Assembly (NCBI GenBank): GCA_035395685.1 | Contig: DAOPBR010000057.1 | Coordinates: 1-15,386 of the forward strand | Source of the DNA: JAKJGA01 sp029554345 | Lineage (GTDB): Bacteria > Spirochaetota > UBA4802 > JAFGJZ01 | DNA: 15,386 bases | Direction: 5' to 3' | Shown here: positions 7,266 to 14,759 of the stretch, piece after piece | Layout: every line of letters starts with the position of its first letter | Numbering within the stretch: position 1 is the stretch's first letter | The notes under the pieces: generated by a model | Told to the model about the DNA's origin: nothing | The model's database searches: none | What the model saw: the letters and a program-made list of their open reading frames with translations, nothing else | Position numbers and translations under genes: made by a program

Positions 7266-7277
7266 ATATTTTAAACT
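7250..7277 (+). promoter_or_regulatory. Possible promoter for the ligase operon
   Basis: TTGACC (7250-7255), inside the 3' arm of the preceding hairpin, is followed after 16 bases by TAAACT (7272-7277). A GGAGA ribosome binding site precedes the ATG at 7306. The boxes are plausible, not perfect. Confidence 0.4.
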
Positions 7278-7305
7278 TCAGATATTATTTCTTCTGGAGA
7301 CCGAA

Positions 7306-8598
7306 ATGTTTAATTCTTCCATAGAACAAATACCGCGTCAGGAACTAGAAGCGTTGCAGCTTGACAGACTGAAGAAAGCTCTTGAAGCCGCTCAAAGAAC
7401 ACCTTTCTACAAAAAACAATTTTCAGACAACAACATAGATGTTTCAAAAATCAATTCTCTGTCGGATCTCAAAAAACTCCCTTTTACTACCAAAAGCGAT
7501 CTGCGCGTCAGTTATCCTGACGGTATGTGCGCGGTCGACAGAAACGTAATAGTGAGAATGCACGCATCTTCGGGAACAACAGGAAAATCCACGGTTATAT
7601 TTTATACCAGAAAAGACATCGAGGAATGGTCAAGCCTTGTAGCGAGAGGATTATATTCGTCGGGTATACGTTCCGAAGATGTTTTTCAGAATATGATGGG
7701 CTATGGTTTATTTACCGGCGGACTCGGTCTTCATTACGGAGCGGAAAAACTCGGCTGTATGATAATTCCTTCAGCAACAGGAAACTCCCTGAAGCAGATT
7801 CAGCTTATTCAGGATTTCAAAACCACTGCGGTTCATATAACTCCGAGCTACGCTCTTCATCTTGCAGATGTGATCAACGGCGAAGGAATTAATCCGGCCG
7901 ATCTCGGAATACGCAGAGCAGTTCTCGGAGCAGAACCTTATTCCGAAGCAACAAGAGACAAGATTCAGGATATTTACGGACTCAAGGCTTATAATAATTA
8001 CGGACTGTCGGAAATGAACGGCCCGGGAGTTGCCTTTGAGTGCGAAGAACTCGGAGGAATGCACATCTGGGAAGATTTCTATATTCCGGAAATAATCAAT
8101 CCTGAAACAGGCGAGAATCTTCCTGACGGTGAAACCGGAGAACTTGTCATTACTCATATCAACCGCGAAGCCATGCCGATCTTCCGTTATAGAACACGCG
8201 ACCTGACACGGATAATCCCTGAACCTTGCAGGTGCGGCAGAACTCATAAAAGAATCGACCGCATGAAAGGAAGAACCGACGACATGCTCATCATAAGCGG
8301 TGTTAATATTTTCCCTTCACAAATCGAATCCGTTCTCATGAACATCCCTGAAGTCGGAAACAACTATCAGATTGTAGTAGACAGAGAAAATAATCTTGAT
8401 AAGATTCATATTAAGGTTGAGCTCTATTCAAAAATGTTTCACGGAGACATCAAGGAACTCGATTCCCTGAGAAAAAACATCACCGACCTTCTCAAATCCA
8501 CAATAATTGTAACTCCGAAAATTGAACTTCTTGAACCGGGTTCGCTTCCGCCTTCAACCGGAAAAGCGGTCAGAGTGATTGACAATAGAAAAATATAA
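7306..8598 (+). CDS. paaK: Phenylacetate-CoA ligase (AMP-forming)
   Basis: This encodes 430 residues, normal for PaaK-type ligases. The adenylate-forming signature SSGTTGK is at residues 88-94 (MHASSGTTGKSTVIFYT). Further family motifs are RRAVLGAEPYSEATR, YGLSEMNGPGVAFEC, FRYRTRDL, CRCGRTHKRIDRMKGRTDDM and the C-terminal lysine region PSTGKAVRV. It would activate phenylacetate, or an indole- or other aryl-acetate, to the CoA thioester using ATP. Paired with an ACT-domain protein 9 bases downstream, it matches the anaerobe arrangement often associated with indolepyruvate:ferredoxin oxidoreductase, though no iorAB genes are visible here. Start supported by GGAGA. Confidence 0.93.
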   Translation: MFNSSIEQIPRQELEALQLDRLKKALEAAQRTPFYKKQFSDNNIDVSKINSLSDLKKLPFTTKSDLRVSYPDGMCAVDRNVIVRMHASSGTTGKSTVIFYTRKDIEEWSSLVARGLYSSGIRSEDVFQNMMGYGLFTGGLGLHYGAEKLGCMIIPSATGNSLKQIQLIQDFKTTAVHITPSYALHLADVINGEGINPADLGIRRAVLGAEPYSEATRDKIQDIYGLKAYNNYGLSEMNGPGVAFECEELGGMHIWEDFYIPEIINPETGENLPDGETGELVITHINREAMPIFRYRTRDLTRIIPEPCRCGRTHKRIDRMKGRTDDMLIISGVNIFPSQIESVLMNIPEVGNNYQIVVDRENNLDKIHIKVELYSKMFHGDIKELDSLRKNITDLLKSTIIVTPKIELLEPGSLPPSTGKAVRVIDNRKI

Positions 8599-8607
8599 GG
8601 AGGACAT

Positions 8608-9036
8608 ATGCCTCATCAATTATCAATTTTCGCAGAAAACAAACCGGGCAAGATTGAAAAGATTACCGGTATAATCGCAGAAGGACAAATCAACATCCGA
8701 GCGGTTACAATTTCCGACGCAGGCGATTACGGCATAATAAAACTTCTTGTGGATAATCCCGAAAGAGGTTTTGAACTTCTGAAATCCGAAAACATCGCCG
8801 TAAACCTGAAAGAGATTATTGCCGTTAAAATCGAAGATAAAATCGGCGGGCTTCATGAAATATCAAAAGTCCTGCGGGAGAACAACATCAACGTAAACGA
8901 CTCTTACGGATTTATCACAGAGCCGAAAAAAGAAGCTGTTTTCATTTTTCAGGTCGCAGATCCCATACATGCAGAAAACATTCTCAAGAAAGAGGGATTC
9001 AGTCTTCTTTCTGACAGAGAGCTTTACCTGATTTAG
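8608..9036 (+). CDS. Tandem ACT-domain protein
   Basis: This encodes 142 residues made of two ACT domains. The first begins HQLSIFAENKPGKIEKITGI (about 3-68), the second IAVKIEDKIGGLHEISKVLR (about 70-140). ACT domains bind amino acids and regulate enzymes allosterically. A perfect AGGAGG sits right after the ligase stop, so the two genes form an operon. Proteins of this type commonly travel with phenylacetate-CoA ligases in anaerobes, and it probably senses an aromatic or branched-chain amino acid; that ligand is inference. There is no catalytic domain. Confidence 0.88.
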   Translation: MPHQLSIFAENKPGKIEKITGIIAEGQINIRAVTISDAGDYGIIKLLVDNPERGFELLKSENIAVNLKEIIAVKIEDKIGGLHEISKVLRENNINVNDSYGFITEPKKEAVFIFQVADPIHAENILKKEGFSLLSDRELYLI

Positions 9037-9051
9037 TTTTCAGAGAATAAC

Positions 9052-9096
9052 AGCAGAAAGCATTCATAATTTATGCTTTACCATATTAATGCTGCT
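9052..9096 (+). promoter_or_regulatory. Nested hairpin upstream of chromate transporter
   Basis: AAAGCAT (9057-9063) pairs with ATGCTTT (9073-9079), and flanking AGCAG (9052-9056) can pair with CTGCT (9092-9096) around an asymmetric bulge. It is followed by A7 and an ATG at 9103 out of frame with the gene. It could be a weak terminator for the ACT gene or a leader structure; no T tract follows. Confidence 0.35.
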
Positions 9097-9110
9097 AAAA
9101 AAATGTCTGT

Positions 9111-9656
9111 ATGTTTTGGAATTGCTTTAATTTATTTTTCCTTTTTTCTAAAATCGGTCTCTTTTCAATCGGAGGCGGCTACGTCATGCTTCCCATGATG
9201 CGGCGCGAGCTCGTTGAAAAAAGGAACTGGTTAAGCGATCAGGAGCTTCTTGACTACTACGCGCTCTCTCAGGCCGTGCCGGGAATTATCGCGACAAATA
9301 CATCCACATTCGTCGGTTTCAGACGGGCCGGCTTTATAGGAGCATTCAGCGCAACTGCCGGAATGATTTTCCCTTCACTTGTCGTTATTATTGCAATTGC
9401 AGTCTTTTTTTCAAGCATGCAGGAAAACATTATCATCCAAAAAGCATTCACCGGAATAAGAATAGCTGTAGCGGCACTTCTCGTTATAACTGTAAAAGAC
9501 CTTTATGAGAAATCAATTCATTCCGTATTAAGCGGAATTCTTGTATTCACGGCATTCGCTCTTATCGTATTTGCAGGCGTTTCTCCGGTTCCGGTTATAC
9601 TCGCGGGAGTAATCTGCGCTCTTGTCGGAACAAAAGCAATCGGAGGTAAAAAATGA
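9111..9656 (+). CDS. Chromate transporter, first half-size subunit
   Basis: This encodes 181 residues forming one CHR domain. The family motif FSKIGLFSIGGGYVMLPMM is near the N-terminus, followed by LLDYYALSQAVPGIIATNTS and FVGFRRAGFIGAFSATAGMI, then four further hydrophobic segments. Half-size CHR proteins occur as tandem pairs that together equal one long ChrA; the substrate is chromate or another oxyanion, exported across the inner membrane. No clear Shine-Dalgarno precedes the ATG, and an out-of-frame ATG lies 8 bases upstream. The stop overlaps the next start in ATGA, so the two subunits are coupled. It does not prove chromate resistance; related CHR proteins may carry other anions. Confidence 0.88.
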   Translation: MFWNCFNLFFLFSKIGLFSIGGGYVMLPMMRRELVEKRNWLSDQELLDYYALSQAVPGIIATNTSTFVGFRRAGFIGAFSATAGMIFPSLVVIIAIAVFFSSMQENIIIQKAFTGIRIAVAALLVITVKDLYEKSIHSVLSGILVFTAFALIVFAGVSPVPVILAGVICALVGTKAIGGKK

Positions 9657-10201
9657 CTTATCTGATGCTTTTTTCTGTATTTTTCAGAATCGGCCTTTTT
9701 ACTATCGGCGGCGGGCTCGCGTCTCTTCCTCTTCTTTATAATGAAATGGTAGACGGAGGTTTTCTTTCACGTCAGGAATTTATTGATATGCTTGCGGTAT
9801 CACAATCTACTCCCGGACCAATCGGAATAAACATGGCGACATATACCGGTTATAAAATCGCAGGAATAAGCGGATCAATCGCCGCAACAGTCGGAATGGC
9901 GGCTCCTTCATTTATCATAATCATAATAATCGCTTCATTCATCAGAAACTTTGATAAAAACAAATACATACGTTCAGTGCTTTATATTCTCCGGGCTCTT
10001 TCTCTCGGATTAATAGCGTCAGCCGCGTGGTATGTTTTTGCAAATTCCGTATTAACTGAGGGTAAATCTTTTTTTGAAATATCAAATCTGCCATTTTTAA
10101 TTTTTTTTGCAGCAATAGCTCTGTGTTTTAATACTTTCAAAAGAATTCATCCGGCCGTATTCATTGCGATAGGCGCAATCGCCGGAATTCTTTTCCTATA
10201 A
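9653..10201 (+). CDS. Chromate transporter, second half-size subunit
   Basis: This encodes 182 residues forming one CHR domain. The N-terminal FFRIGLFTIGGGLASLPLL and the second motif LAVSQSTPGPIGINMATYTG with YKIAGISGSIAATVGM are clear. About five to six hydrophobic segments follow, ending at ILFL. GGAGGT precedes the ATG, which overlaps the first subunit's stop. The two paralogues likely insert in opposite orientation and form one transporter. The gene ends 35 bases from the convergent creC, and the AT-rich gap holds no clear terminator. Confidence 0.88.
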   Translation: MTYLMLFSVFFRIGLFTIGGGLASLPLLYNEMVDGGFLSRQEFIDMLAVSQSTPGPIGINMATYTGYKIAGISGSIAATVGMAAPSFIIIIIIASFIRNFDKNKYIRSVLYILRALSLGLIASAAWYVFANSVLTEGKSFFEISNLPFLIFFAAIALCFNTFKRIHPAVFIAIGAIAGILFL

Positions 10202-10236
10202 TTATTAATTATTATTTATTCACTATTCATTGTTCA

Positions 10237-11679
10237 TTATCCTTCCGCCCTGTTCTGTTTCAGCGGAAAACTAATCTCGGCAGTTACACCCTTTGAAGAA
10301 TTGTTCGTTATAGAAACATGTCCTCCGTGAAGCTGAACGCTTTCCTTAACAAAAGAAAGACCGAGTCCGGTTCCTTTTTTTGATGTTGAAACTGATGGAA
10401 TAGAATAGAATTTATCAAATATCTTTTGAAGTGCATATTCAGGAATTCCGCTTCCCTGATCTATTACCGAAAATACCGCGCTGTCATTTTTTACTTCACA
10501 TTTAATTTCGACCACAGAACCGGTCGGTGAATGCTTAAGCGCATTATCGGCAATATTAAGAAGAGAATGCCTGATCAGAAAATATTCGCCTTCCATAATT
10601 ATATTTTCATCACATTGCATTTTTAATTCTATTTCCGAGCTTTCCGCCTGAGGTAAAAGACTTTGAGTGACATCTTCTATTACCTCTTTAGCTTTAATTT
10701 TTTCAACTGCCTTGAGACCCTCTCTGTTTTCCAGCGCGGAAAGAAGAAGCATCTTCTCTATCAGAGAATGAATCCTTGATGATTCGCGCAGAATATTCGC
10801 GGCAAACTTTTCCTTTTGCTCTTCAGAAAGTTTTTCAGTCAAGAGTTCCGCCGCGCTTCGTATGGAACTTAGCGGTGATTTAATTTCGTGAGTCAGGGCA
10901 TTGACATAATTCTCAATATACTTTTTCCCTTTAAGTTCCCTGAAAACCTTTTCAAACGCGAGAGCAAGATCATTGATCTCGCTTCCCGAAAATTTAGGCG
11001 GAAGGGAATGCCTGTTTTCTTTTAGAGAATTAATGAATGCCGTAAGTTTTTTTATCGGAGAAGTTATCCAGAAAGATAAAATGATGCTGATTACGGTGAA
11101 TGCGCCAAAACTGATAAATCCGAGAAACATCACTCTTTTTCTCGCGAGGTAAATAAAAGAAGAAACACTCTTCTTGGATTTCTCAACTGTGACGCTTCCG
11201 ATAATTATTCCGCTGCTTTTAATAGGCGCCGCAACATAAAGAAGACCTTCTTCCTCGGTTGTTATTTTGGAAGAACGCACTCCGTATTCACCGCGGAGAG
11301 TCAGATATACATCATTCCATTCAGAAAAATCCTTACCGGTTCTTTCTCCGTTTCTTGAATCGAAAATTACGATTCCGTTTCTGTCGCAGACATAGAACTG
11401 CAGATCAACACTGGTTTTCAGATGCGAATATATTTTTGCGGAAAACTTTTTCTGATAGGTTATGTCCGAGAGTTCAGAAATCCTTTTGACGGAAATCTTT
11501 CCGTCGGTTATATCTTCTTCGATAAGTGCCGCAAGAATGTGCGCGGAGTCATTCATCGATTCTTCAACGGTTTCAAAATAGCGCGGTCTGATGTCATTGA
11601 CAATGATATCGAATACGTAATAAAGACCGGCGCCGAAAACAAGAAAAAACGCGATGAAAAGACGGAGTTTAATATTCAC
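10237..11679 (-). CDS. creC: Sensor histidine kinase, CreC-like
   Basis: This encodes 480 residues from a GTG at 11679, with AAAGGA 6 bases upstream. TM1 is at about 6-28 and TM2 at about 183-205, flanking a periplasmic sensor. Sensor phrases match enterobacterial CreC closely, notably WNDVYLTLRGEYGVRS and LYVAAPI. HisKA carries His264 in ALTHEIKSPLSSIRSAAELL. The ATPase domain has the N box (NIADNALKHSP), G1 (DQGSGIP) and G2 (GTGLGLSF). It phosphorylates the adjacent regulator. Its start overlaps the creB stop (GTGA). In enterobacteria CreC responds to metabolic or growth conditions and peptidoglycan stress; the signal here is unknown. No creD follows. Confidence 0.9.
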   Translation of the reverse strand: MNIKLRLFIAFFLVFGAGLYYVFDIIVNDIRPRYFETVEESMNDSAHILAALIEEDITDGKISVKRISELSDITYQKKFSAKIYSHLKTSVDLQFYVCDRNGIVIFDSRNGERTGKDFSEWNDVYLTLRGEYGVRSSKITTEEEGLLYVAAPIKSSGIIIGSVTVEKSKKSVSSFIYLARKRVMFLGFISFGAFTVISIILSFWITSPIKKLTAFINSLKENRHSLPPKFSGSEINDLALAFEKVFRELKGKKYIENYVNALTHEIKSPLSSIRSAAELLTEKLSEEQKEKFAANILRESSRIHSLIEKMLLLSALENREGLKAVEKIKAKEVIEDVTQSLLPQAESSEIELKMQCDENIIMEGEYFLIRHSLLNIADNALKHSPTGSVVEIKCEVKNDSAVFSVIDQGSGIPEYALQKIFDKFYSIPSVSTSKKGTGLGLSFVKESVQLHGGHVSITNNSSKGVTAEISFPLKQNRAEG

Positions 11680-12356
11680 AGATTATCCTTTAGAGAATAC
11701 CCTATTCCTCGGTGAGTTTCAATTGGATCAACATCGGGATTAACCGCTTTCAGTTTTGCTCTCAGCATTTTTATATGAGCGTCAACGGTGCGGTCAAAGC
11801 TGTCATCGGGCTCAAGCCAGACCAGATCCATAATCTTCTGACGCTCAAAAATCCATCCCGGCCTGTTGGCAAACAGAACAAGAATATCAAACTCATATCT
11901 CGAAAGAGAAAGTTTTTTTCCGAAATAGGTAATCTGTCTTTTGTTCATATCAATCTGAAAGGGAGAATCGGTGTTTTTATCAGACGAGTCAATTCTTCTC
12001 AGCACGGCTTTTATACGCGCGGTCACTTCTCTCGGACTGAAAGGTTTAGAAACATAATCATCCGCACCGAGCTCAAGACCCAGAATTCTGTCAATTTCAT
12101 CCGAACGGGCGGTAAGACACAGAACCGGAATCTTTGATGATTGACGTATTTTTTTCAGGACATCGAAACCGCTCATGTCGGGAAGCCCGATATCAAGAAT
12201 CACAAAGTCGCAATTCTTGTCCGCTACAACAGACAATGCTTCCTTTCCGGTTTGAACCCAGGTAGAAGCAAAACCTTCGGTTTTTAAGGCATAAATCAGA
12301 CTATCCGCGATACCGGATTCGTCTTCTGCAATCAAAATAGTTTTTTCTGTGTTCAT
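11676..12356 (-). CDS. creB: Response regulator, OmpR/PhoB family, CreB-like
   Basis: This encodes 226 residues. The receiver has acidic EDE near residue 11, phospho-acceptor Asp55 in FVILDIGLPDMSGFDVL, LTARS, and Lys in DYVSKPFSPRE. The C-terminal winged helix spans about 128-224 (LSRYEFDILVLFANRPGWIF, then FDRTVDAHIKMLRAKLKAVN and THRGIGYSL). Many of these phrases are near-identical to enterobacterial CreB (SGIADSL, ARSDEIDRILGLELGADDYV). It is the first gene of the creBC operon and binds DNA as a phosphorylated dimer. No ribosome binding site of strength is visible. The targets here are unknown; no CreB-type box (TTCAC repeat) was found in the window. Confidence 0.92.
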   Translation of the reverse strand: MNTEKTILIAEDESGIADSLIYALKTEGFASTWVQTGKEALSVVADKNCDFVILDIGLPDMSGFDVLKKIRQSSKIPVLCLTARSDEIDRILGLELGADDYVSKPFSPREVTARIKAVLRRIDSSDKNTDSPFQIDMNKRQITYFGKKLSLSRYEFDILVLFANRPGWIFERQKIMDLVWLEPDDSFDRTVDAHIKMLRAKLKAVNPDVDPIETHRGIGYSLKDNL

Positions 12357-12495
12357 GTCAAAAGGATTTGATTAATATGAAAAAAGTCCATGATTTTTTA
12401 ATGATATGGATTAAAGAATTTGGTAAGAATAAAGAATGTTTATGAACAATGAACAAACAGTTATCCGTCGGATTCTTTATCTGCTGTTTGCGTAA

Positions 12496-12816
12496 TTATG
12501 CATGATTCCCTGTTTGAGAATTCTCCAAAGAATATTCATGAATTTTTGATAACTCATTACCTAAAAAAAATCTTTCTTCTTCGAGATCATAATCATTCTG
12601 CAAACCAAGCCAGAAGTTCGGAGAATTGCCGAAAAATTTACTTAAACGCAAAGCTGTGTCAGCGGTAATCCTTCGTTTTCCTTTAAGTATTTCGGAAATC
12701 CTTGTTTGAGGAATGTTTGTTTCTTTCGAAATTCTATATGCGGAAATATTAAGCGGTTTAATAAATTCCTCATTTAGAATTTCACCGGGATGTATATTCT
12801 TTAATTTTTTCATCAT
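12496..12816 (-). CDS. higA: HigA-family antitoxin (orphan)
   Basis: This encodes 106 residues. It has the signature of the HigA/VapI addiction-module antidote family: HPGEILNEEFIKPLNISAYR leading into a helix-turn-helix (about 24-65; ISKETNIPQTRISEILKGKR), then TADTALRLSKFFGNSPNFWL. It normally binds and neutralises the HigB mRNase and represses its own operon. GGAG lies just upstream (ATG at 12816, or the adjacent one at 12813). The upstream higB is reduced to a 3' stump, so the antitoxin is probably orphaned. It could survive as a repressor or as an anti-addiction module. Confidence 0.9.
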   Translation of the reverse strand: MMKKLKNIHPGEILNEEFIKPLNISAYRISKETNIPQTRISEILKGKRRITADTALRLSKFFGNSPNFWLGLQNDYDLEEERFFLGNELSKIHEYSLENSQTGNHA

Positions 12817-12830
12817 TTATCTCCGTCTTA

Positions 12831-12926
12831 TTAGTGATAATCTATTATATCAACATTCCGAGCGTTACCATTATCAATTGAAAATTACGGTCAACAAATC
12901 GCGGGTTTGCCGATGTTTTGAACGAG
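12831..12926 (-). pseudogene. higB: higB toxin remnant (3' end only)
   Basis: On the minus strand just before higA the frame ends in DNGNARNVDIIDYH and TAA (12833-12831), the typical HigB C-terminus. Upstream the match continues as RDLLTVIF in another frame, needing one extra base in a T4 run near 12880. Beyond about 12926 the sequence turns into hairpins with no toxin coding. Some 65-70 N-terminal residues of HigB are missing. The 14-base gap to higA is the normal spacing of the operon. Confidence 0.7.
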
Positions 12927-12936
12927 GCGAAATATT

Positions 12937-13010
12937 GAGAGGTTCTCTCACTATCCCGAACGATAGTGAGAGCGAAGCACAGTGCTTACATAAATTTATA
13001 CGAAAGGCGA
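12937..13010. repeat. Structured spacer A with switchable hairpin
   Basis: CTCTCACTATC (12945-12955) and GATAGTGAGAG (12962-12972) form an 11-bp perfect stem with a 6-base loop. The same CTCTC can also pair with GAGAG at 12937-12941. Next comes GCACAGTGCTTACATAA (12977-12993), which nearly repeats a segment of the spacer at 13843-13857. This lies between the stop of the gene at 13030 and the higB stump. Confidence 0.55.
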
Positions 13011-13029
13011 ATTTTTTTCATTTTATGAT

Positions 13030-13740
13030 TTATAACTTTTCATTACTCCTTTCAAATTGTTCACAAATCTCTCTATATGTAGTAAACGCTGATTCATAAG
13101 TAAAAGACTCTTTATTTCGTTCAAAAAATGAGCCAACTGTTCCTACTTTATCTGGAAAAGATTCAAATTTAGAAGTTGATGAATTTTCAATTTTACTATT
13201 TAGTTCATTGAATAATTTGTTAGATATTGCTTTAGGATTATCGATAAATTTTGATGTTTCAATATCAGGTTTATTAAATCGATTGAATAAAGAGAAGTAG
13301 TTTATTCCTTCTGATAATATTTCTTTACATGGACGAACAAAGGGATGTTCTCGATCAAATGGATTACCAAATGAGACTTTTAACATTTGATGTACTTTAG
13401 AATCATAAATTATAATTTCTTGTATTTTGTCAGGATCGCAATATTCATTTTTCGCATGCTTAAAGTAATACTCAATACGCGTTTTATATAAACAAGTCAG
13501 AACCGAAATCAATTCATCTACATTTTTTGGCTTTACTATATTATCAAATTCTTCATAATCTTTTGCAATAAAAATAGCATCAATTAATAATTGAGGACCA
13601 TACACTGCAGCATAAAATCTGCTGAAAAGACAATAACACTTGTCAGTTATTTCATAACCTGAATCAGTTTTTCCTACATTATCACAACTGATTATAGCTT
13701 TATTATCAGATTTATTAAAATATGTTATTATTGCAGTCAT
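13030..13740 (-). CDS. Putative Ntn-hydrolase (proteasome/HslV-like) protein
   Basis: This encodes 236 residues; AAGGA lies 8 bases before the ATG. If Met is removed, Thr becomes residue 1 of TAIITYFNKSDNKAIISCDN. Counting from there, Asp19 lies in SCDN, Lys33 in ITDKCY and Gly47 in AAVYGP. Proteasome beta subunits and HslV have Thr1, Asp17 (or Glu), Lys33 and Gly near 45-48, with the same strand pattern. The rest, with LIDAIFIAKDYEEF and a Ser-rich C-terminus, has no recognised motif. No signal peptide or membrane segment is seen. It is AT-rich, unlike the core genes, and lies in the minus-strand accessory array. The assignment is inference from the N-terminal 50 residues; it may be an unrelated hypothetical. 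Confidence 0.5.
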   Translation of the reverse strand: MTAIITYFNKSDNKAIISCDNVGKTDSGYEITDKCYCLFSRFYAAVYGPQLLIDAIFIAKDYEEFDNIVKPKNVDELISVLTCLYKTRIEYYFKHAKNEYCDPDKIQEIIIYDSKVHQMLKVSFGNPFDREHPFVRPCKEILSEGINYFSLFNRFNKPDIETSKFIDNPKAISNKLFNELNSKIENSSTSKFESFPDKVGTVGSFFERNKESFTYESAFTTYREICEQFERSNEKL

Positions 13741-13789
13741 AACATTATTCCTTATTATGAGTTTTCATTGTTCGGTTCTTTGCCCCCCC

Positions 13790-13920
13790 TATCAAAAAAA
13801 CCTAGCTACGTTTCTCTTAACGTCCCTTTGGTAAACGAGGTTGTACAGCGCTTATAAGCAATGTGCCGAAGGTCAGAGCGTAGCGACGTCTCTCAGTTAT
13901 TTGAAGTGTAGAGTCATTTA
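13790..13920. repeat. Structured spacer B
   Basis: This GC-richer gap between AT-rich minus-strand genes contains the perfect palindrome GCTTATAAGC (13850-13859). GTACAGCGCTTATAA (13843-13857) nearly repeats a segment of spacer A, and AATGTGCCGAAG (13860-13871) matches 11 of 12 bases of AATGTCCCGAAG in spacer C. No gene is visible in the 13741-13962 gap. Confidence 0.5.
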
Positions 13921-13962
13921 CTAAAACATTCAAGTACACGGATGCATGAAACATATATTATT

Positions 13963-14424
13963 TCATTTATCCCAATTAGCAAAAGTTTTTTCAACTTCTT
14001 TAAAAATACATTCACAAATATGCAAATATTGTTTTGAATTCATTGGTTTGTCCAATTGCACATATAATTCTCGATTATTATAAAATATTTGTTCATTATC
14101 AAGTGTAATTAGATGTTTGCGAATTGATTTTGAATAATACCCAATTAATTTAATAGTACTTTTGAATAAATCAGATTTCAAGTCTCCAATGATTTGTTTC
14201 TCAAATTCTTCATCAGGCCTATAAGATAATCTTACATTTCTTAAAAATTGATATAATAAAATATATGCGTCGAATTTATTACCATCAAAGATCTTAATTC
14301 TTTCCAACTCAATTTCTTTTTTTTTATTAAAAATAGTTGTTATTAATGAAATTACTAGACCGAGAGAAGATGCTATCAATGTACAAACTCCAGTTATTAA
14401 TGCAACTTGCACTACGTCTGTCAT
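13963..14424 (-). CDS. One-TM coiled-coil hypothetical protein
   Basis: This encodes 153 residues from the ATG at 14424. GGAGGAG followed by AAC sits directly before this ATG, so the longer frame to 14436 is rejected. Residues about 5-30 form a single membrane segment (VALITGVCTLIASSLGLVIS), followed by a basic/acidic helix (NKKKEIELERIKIFDGNKFD) that looks like a coiled coil on the cytoplasmic side. The C-terminal 100 residues are soluble, mostly helical, with two cysteines in YLHICECIF. The gene is AT-rich. No family recognised; the topology (TM plus coiled coil plus helical tail) is shared by many small accessory-region proteins. Confidence 0.68.
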   Translation of the reverse strand: MTDVVQVALITGVCTLIASSLGLVISLITTIFNKKKEIELERIKIFDGNKFDAYILLYQFLRNVRLSYRPDEEFEKQIIGDLKSDLFKSTIKLIGYYSKSIRKHLITLDNEQIFYNNRELYVQLDKPMNSKQYLHICECIFKEVEKTFANWDK

Positions 14425-14460
14425 GTTCTCCTCCAAAAATACAAATGTAATACTAACAAA

Positions 14461-14716
14461 TTATTTATTTCTGCTTGATAAAAATAGTAACAATGAAATA
14501 ATTATTACAAGCGCAGTAACGAACTAGACTAAAAATTCAAAAGCTACATTATAAACTAAAACACTTTTCTTTTCACTTTCTTTTTATAAGGTGATTTTTC
14601 CTGACCATTTGAAATATTTAATATTATAAAGCCAATGCAAATCAACAACAAAAAGTAAAATAAATATAGAATAATTCGTTCTAATTCTGTAATAAAATCA
14701 ACTATTTCTTAATCAT
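14461..14716 (-). pseudogene. Broken small two-TM membrane protein
   Basis: After ATG ATT AAG AAA (14716) the frame is lost by one base. The next open stretch (14708-14556) encodes VDFITELERIILYLFYFLLL and a second hydrophobic stretch ending NISNGQEKSPYKK. A shift in an A5 run near 14580 leads to KESEKKSVLVYNVAFEFLV, a TAG at 14526-14524, then FVTALVIIISLLLFLSSRNK and TAA (14463-14461). Joined, this is a coherent protein of about 95 residues with two membrane segments. Three lesions argue for a pseudogene. It lies 36 bases upstream of the coiled-coil gene. Family unknown. Confidence 0.45.
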
Positions 14717-14759
14717 AATCAAATGTATTAAATTATCCCAACCGCGCACGAATGCATAA

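Noticed and set aside
10219..10234. TTCAC near the creC end as a CreB box
   Set aside because: The second half at the required spacing reads TTGTT, not TTCAC.
10226..12452. 12-base inverted repeat ATGAACAATGAA flanking creBC
   Set aside because: Short and low in complexity, with no target duplication or transposase; likely chance.
12361..12495. Further gene or site between higA and creB
   Set aside because: No coding frame or convincing promoter; only a loose CAAACAG/CTGCTGTTTG pairing (12454-12490).
12713..13099. Plus-strand frame of 128 residues
   Set aside because: It is antisense to higA, the higB stump and the hairpin spacer, with no ribosome binding site.
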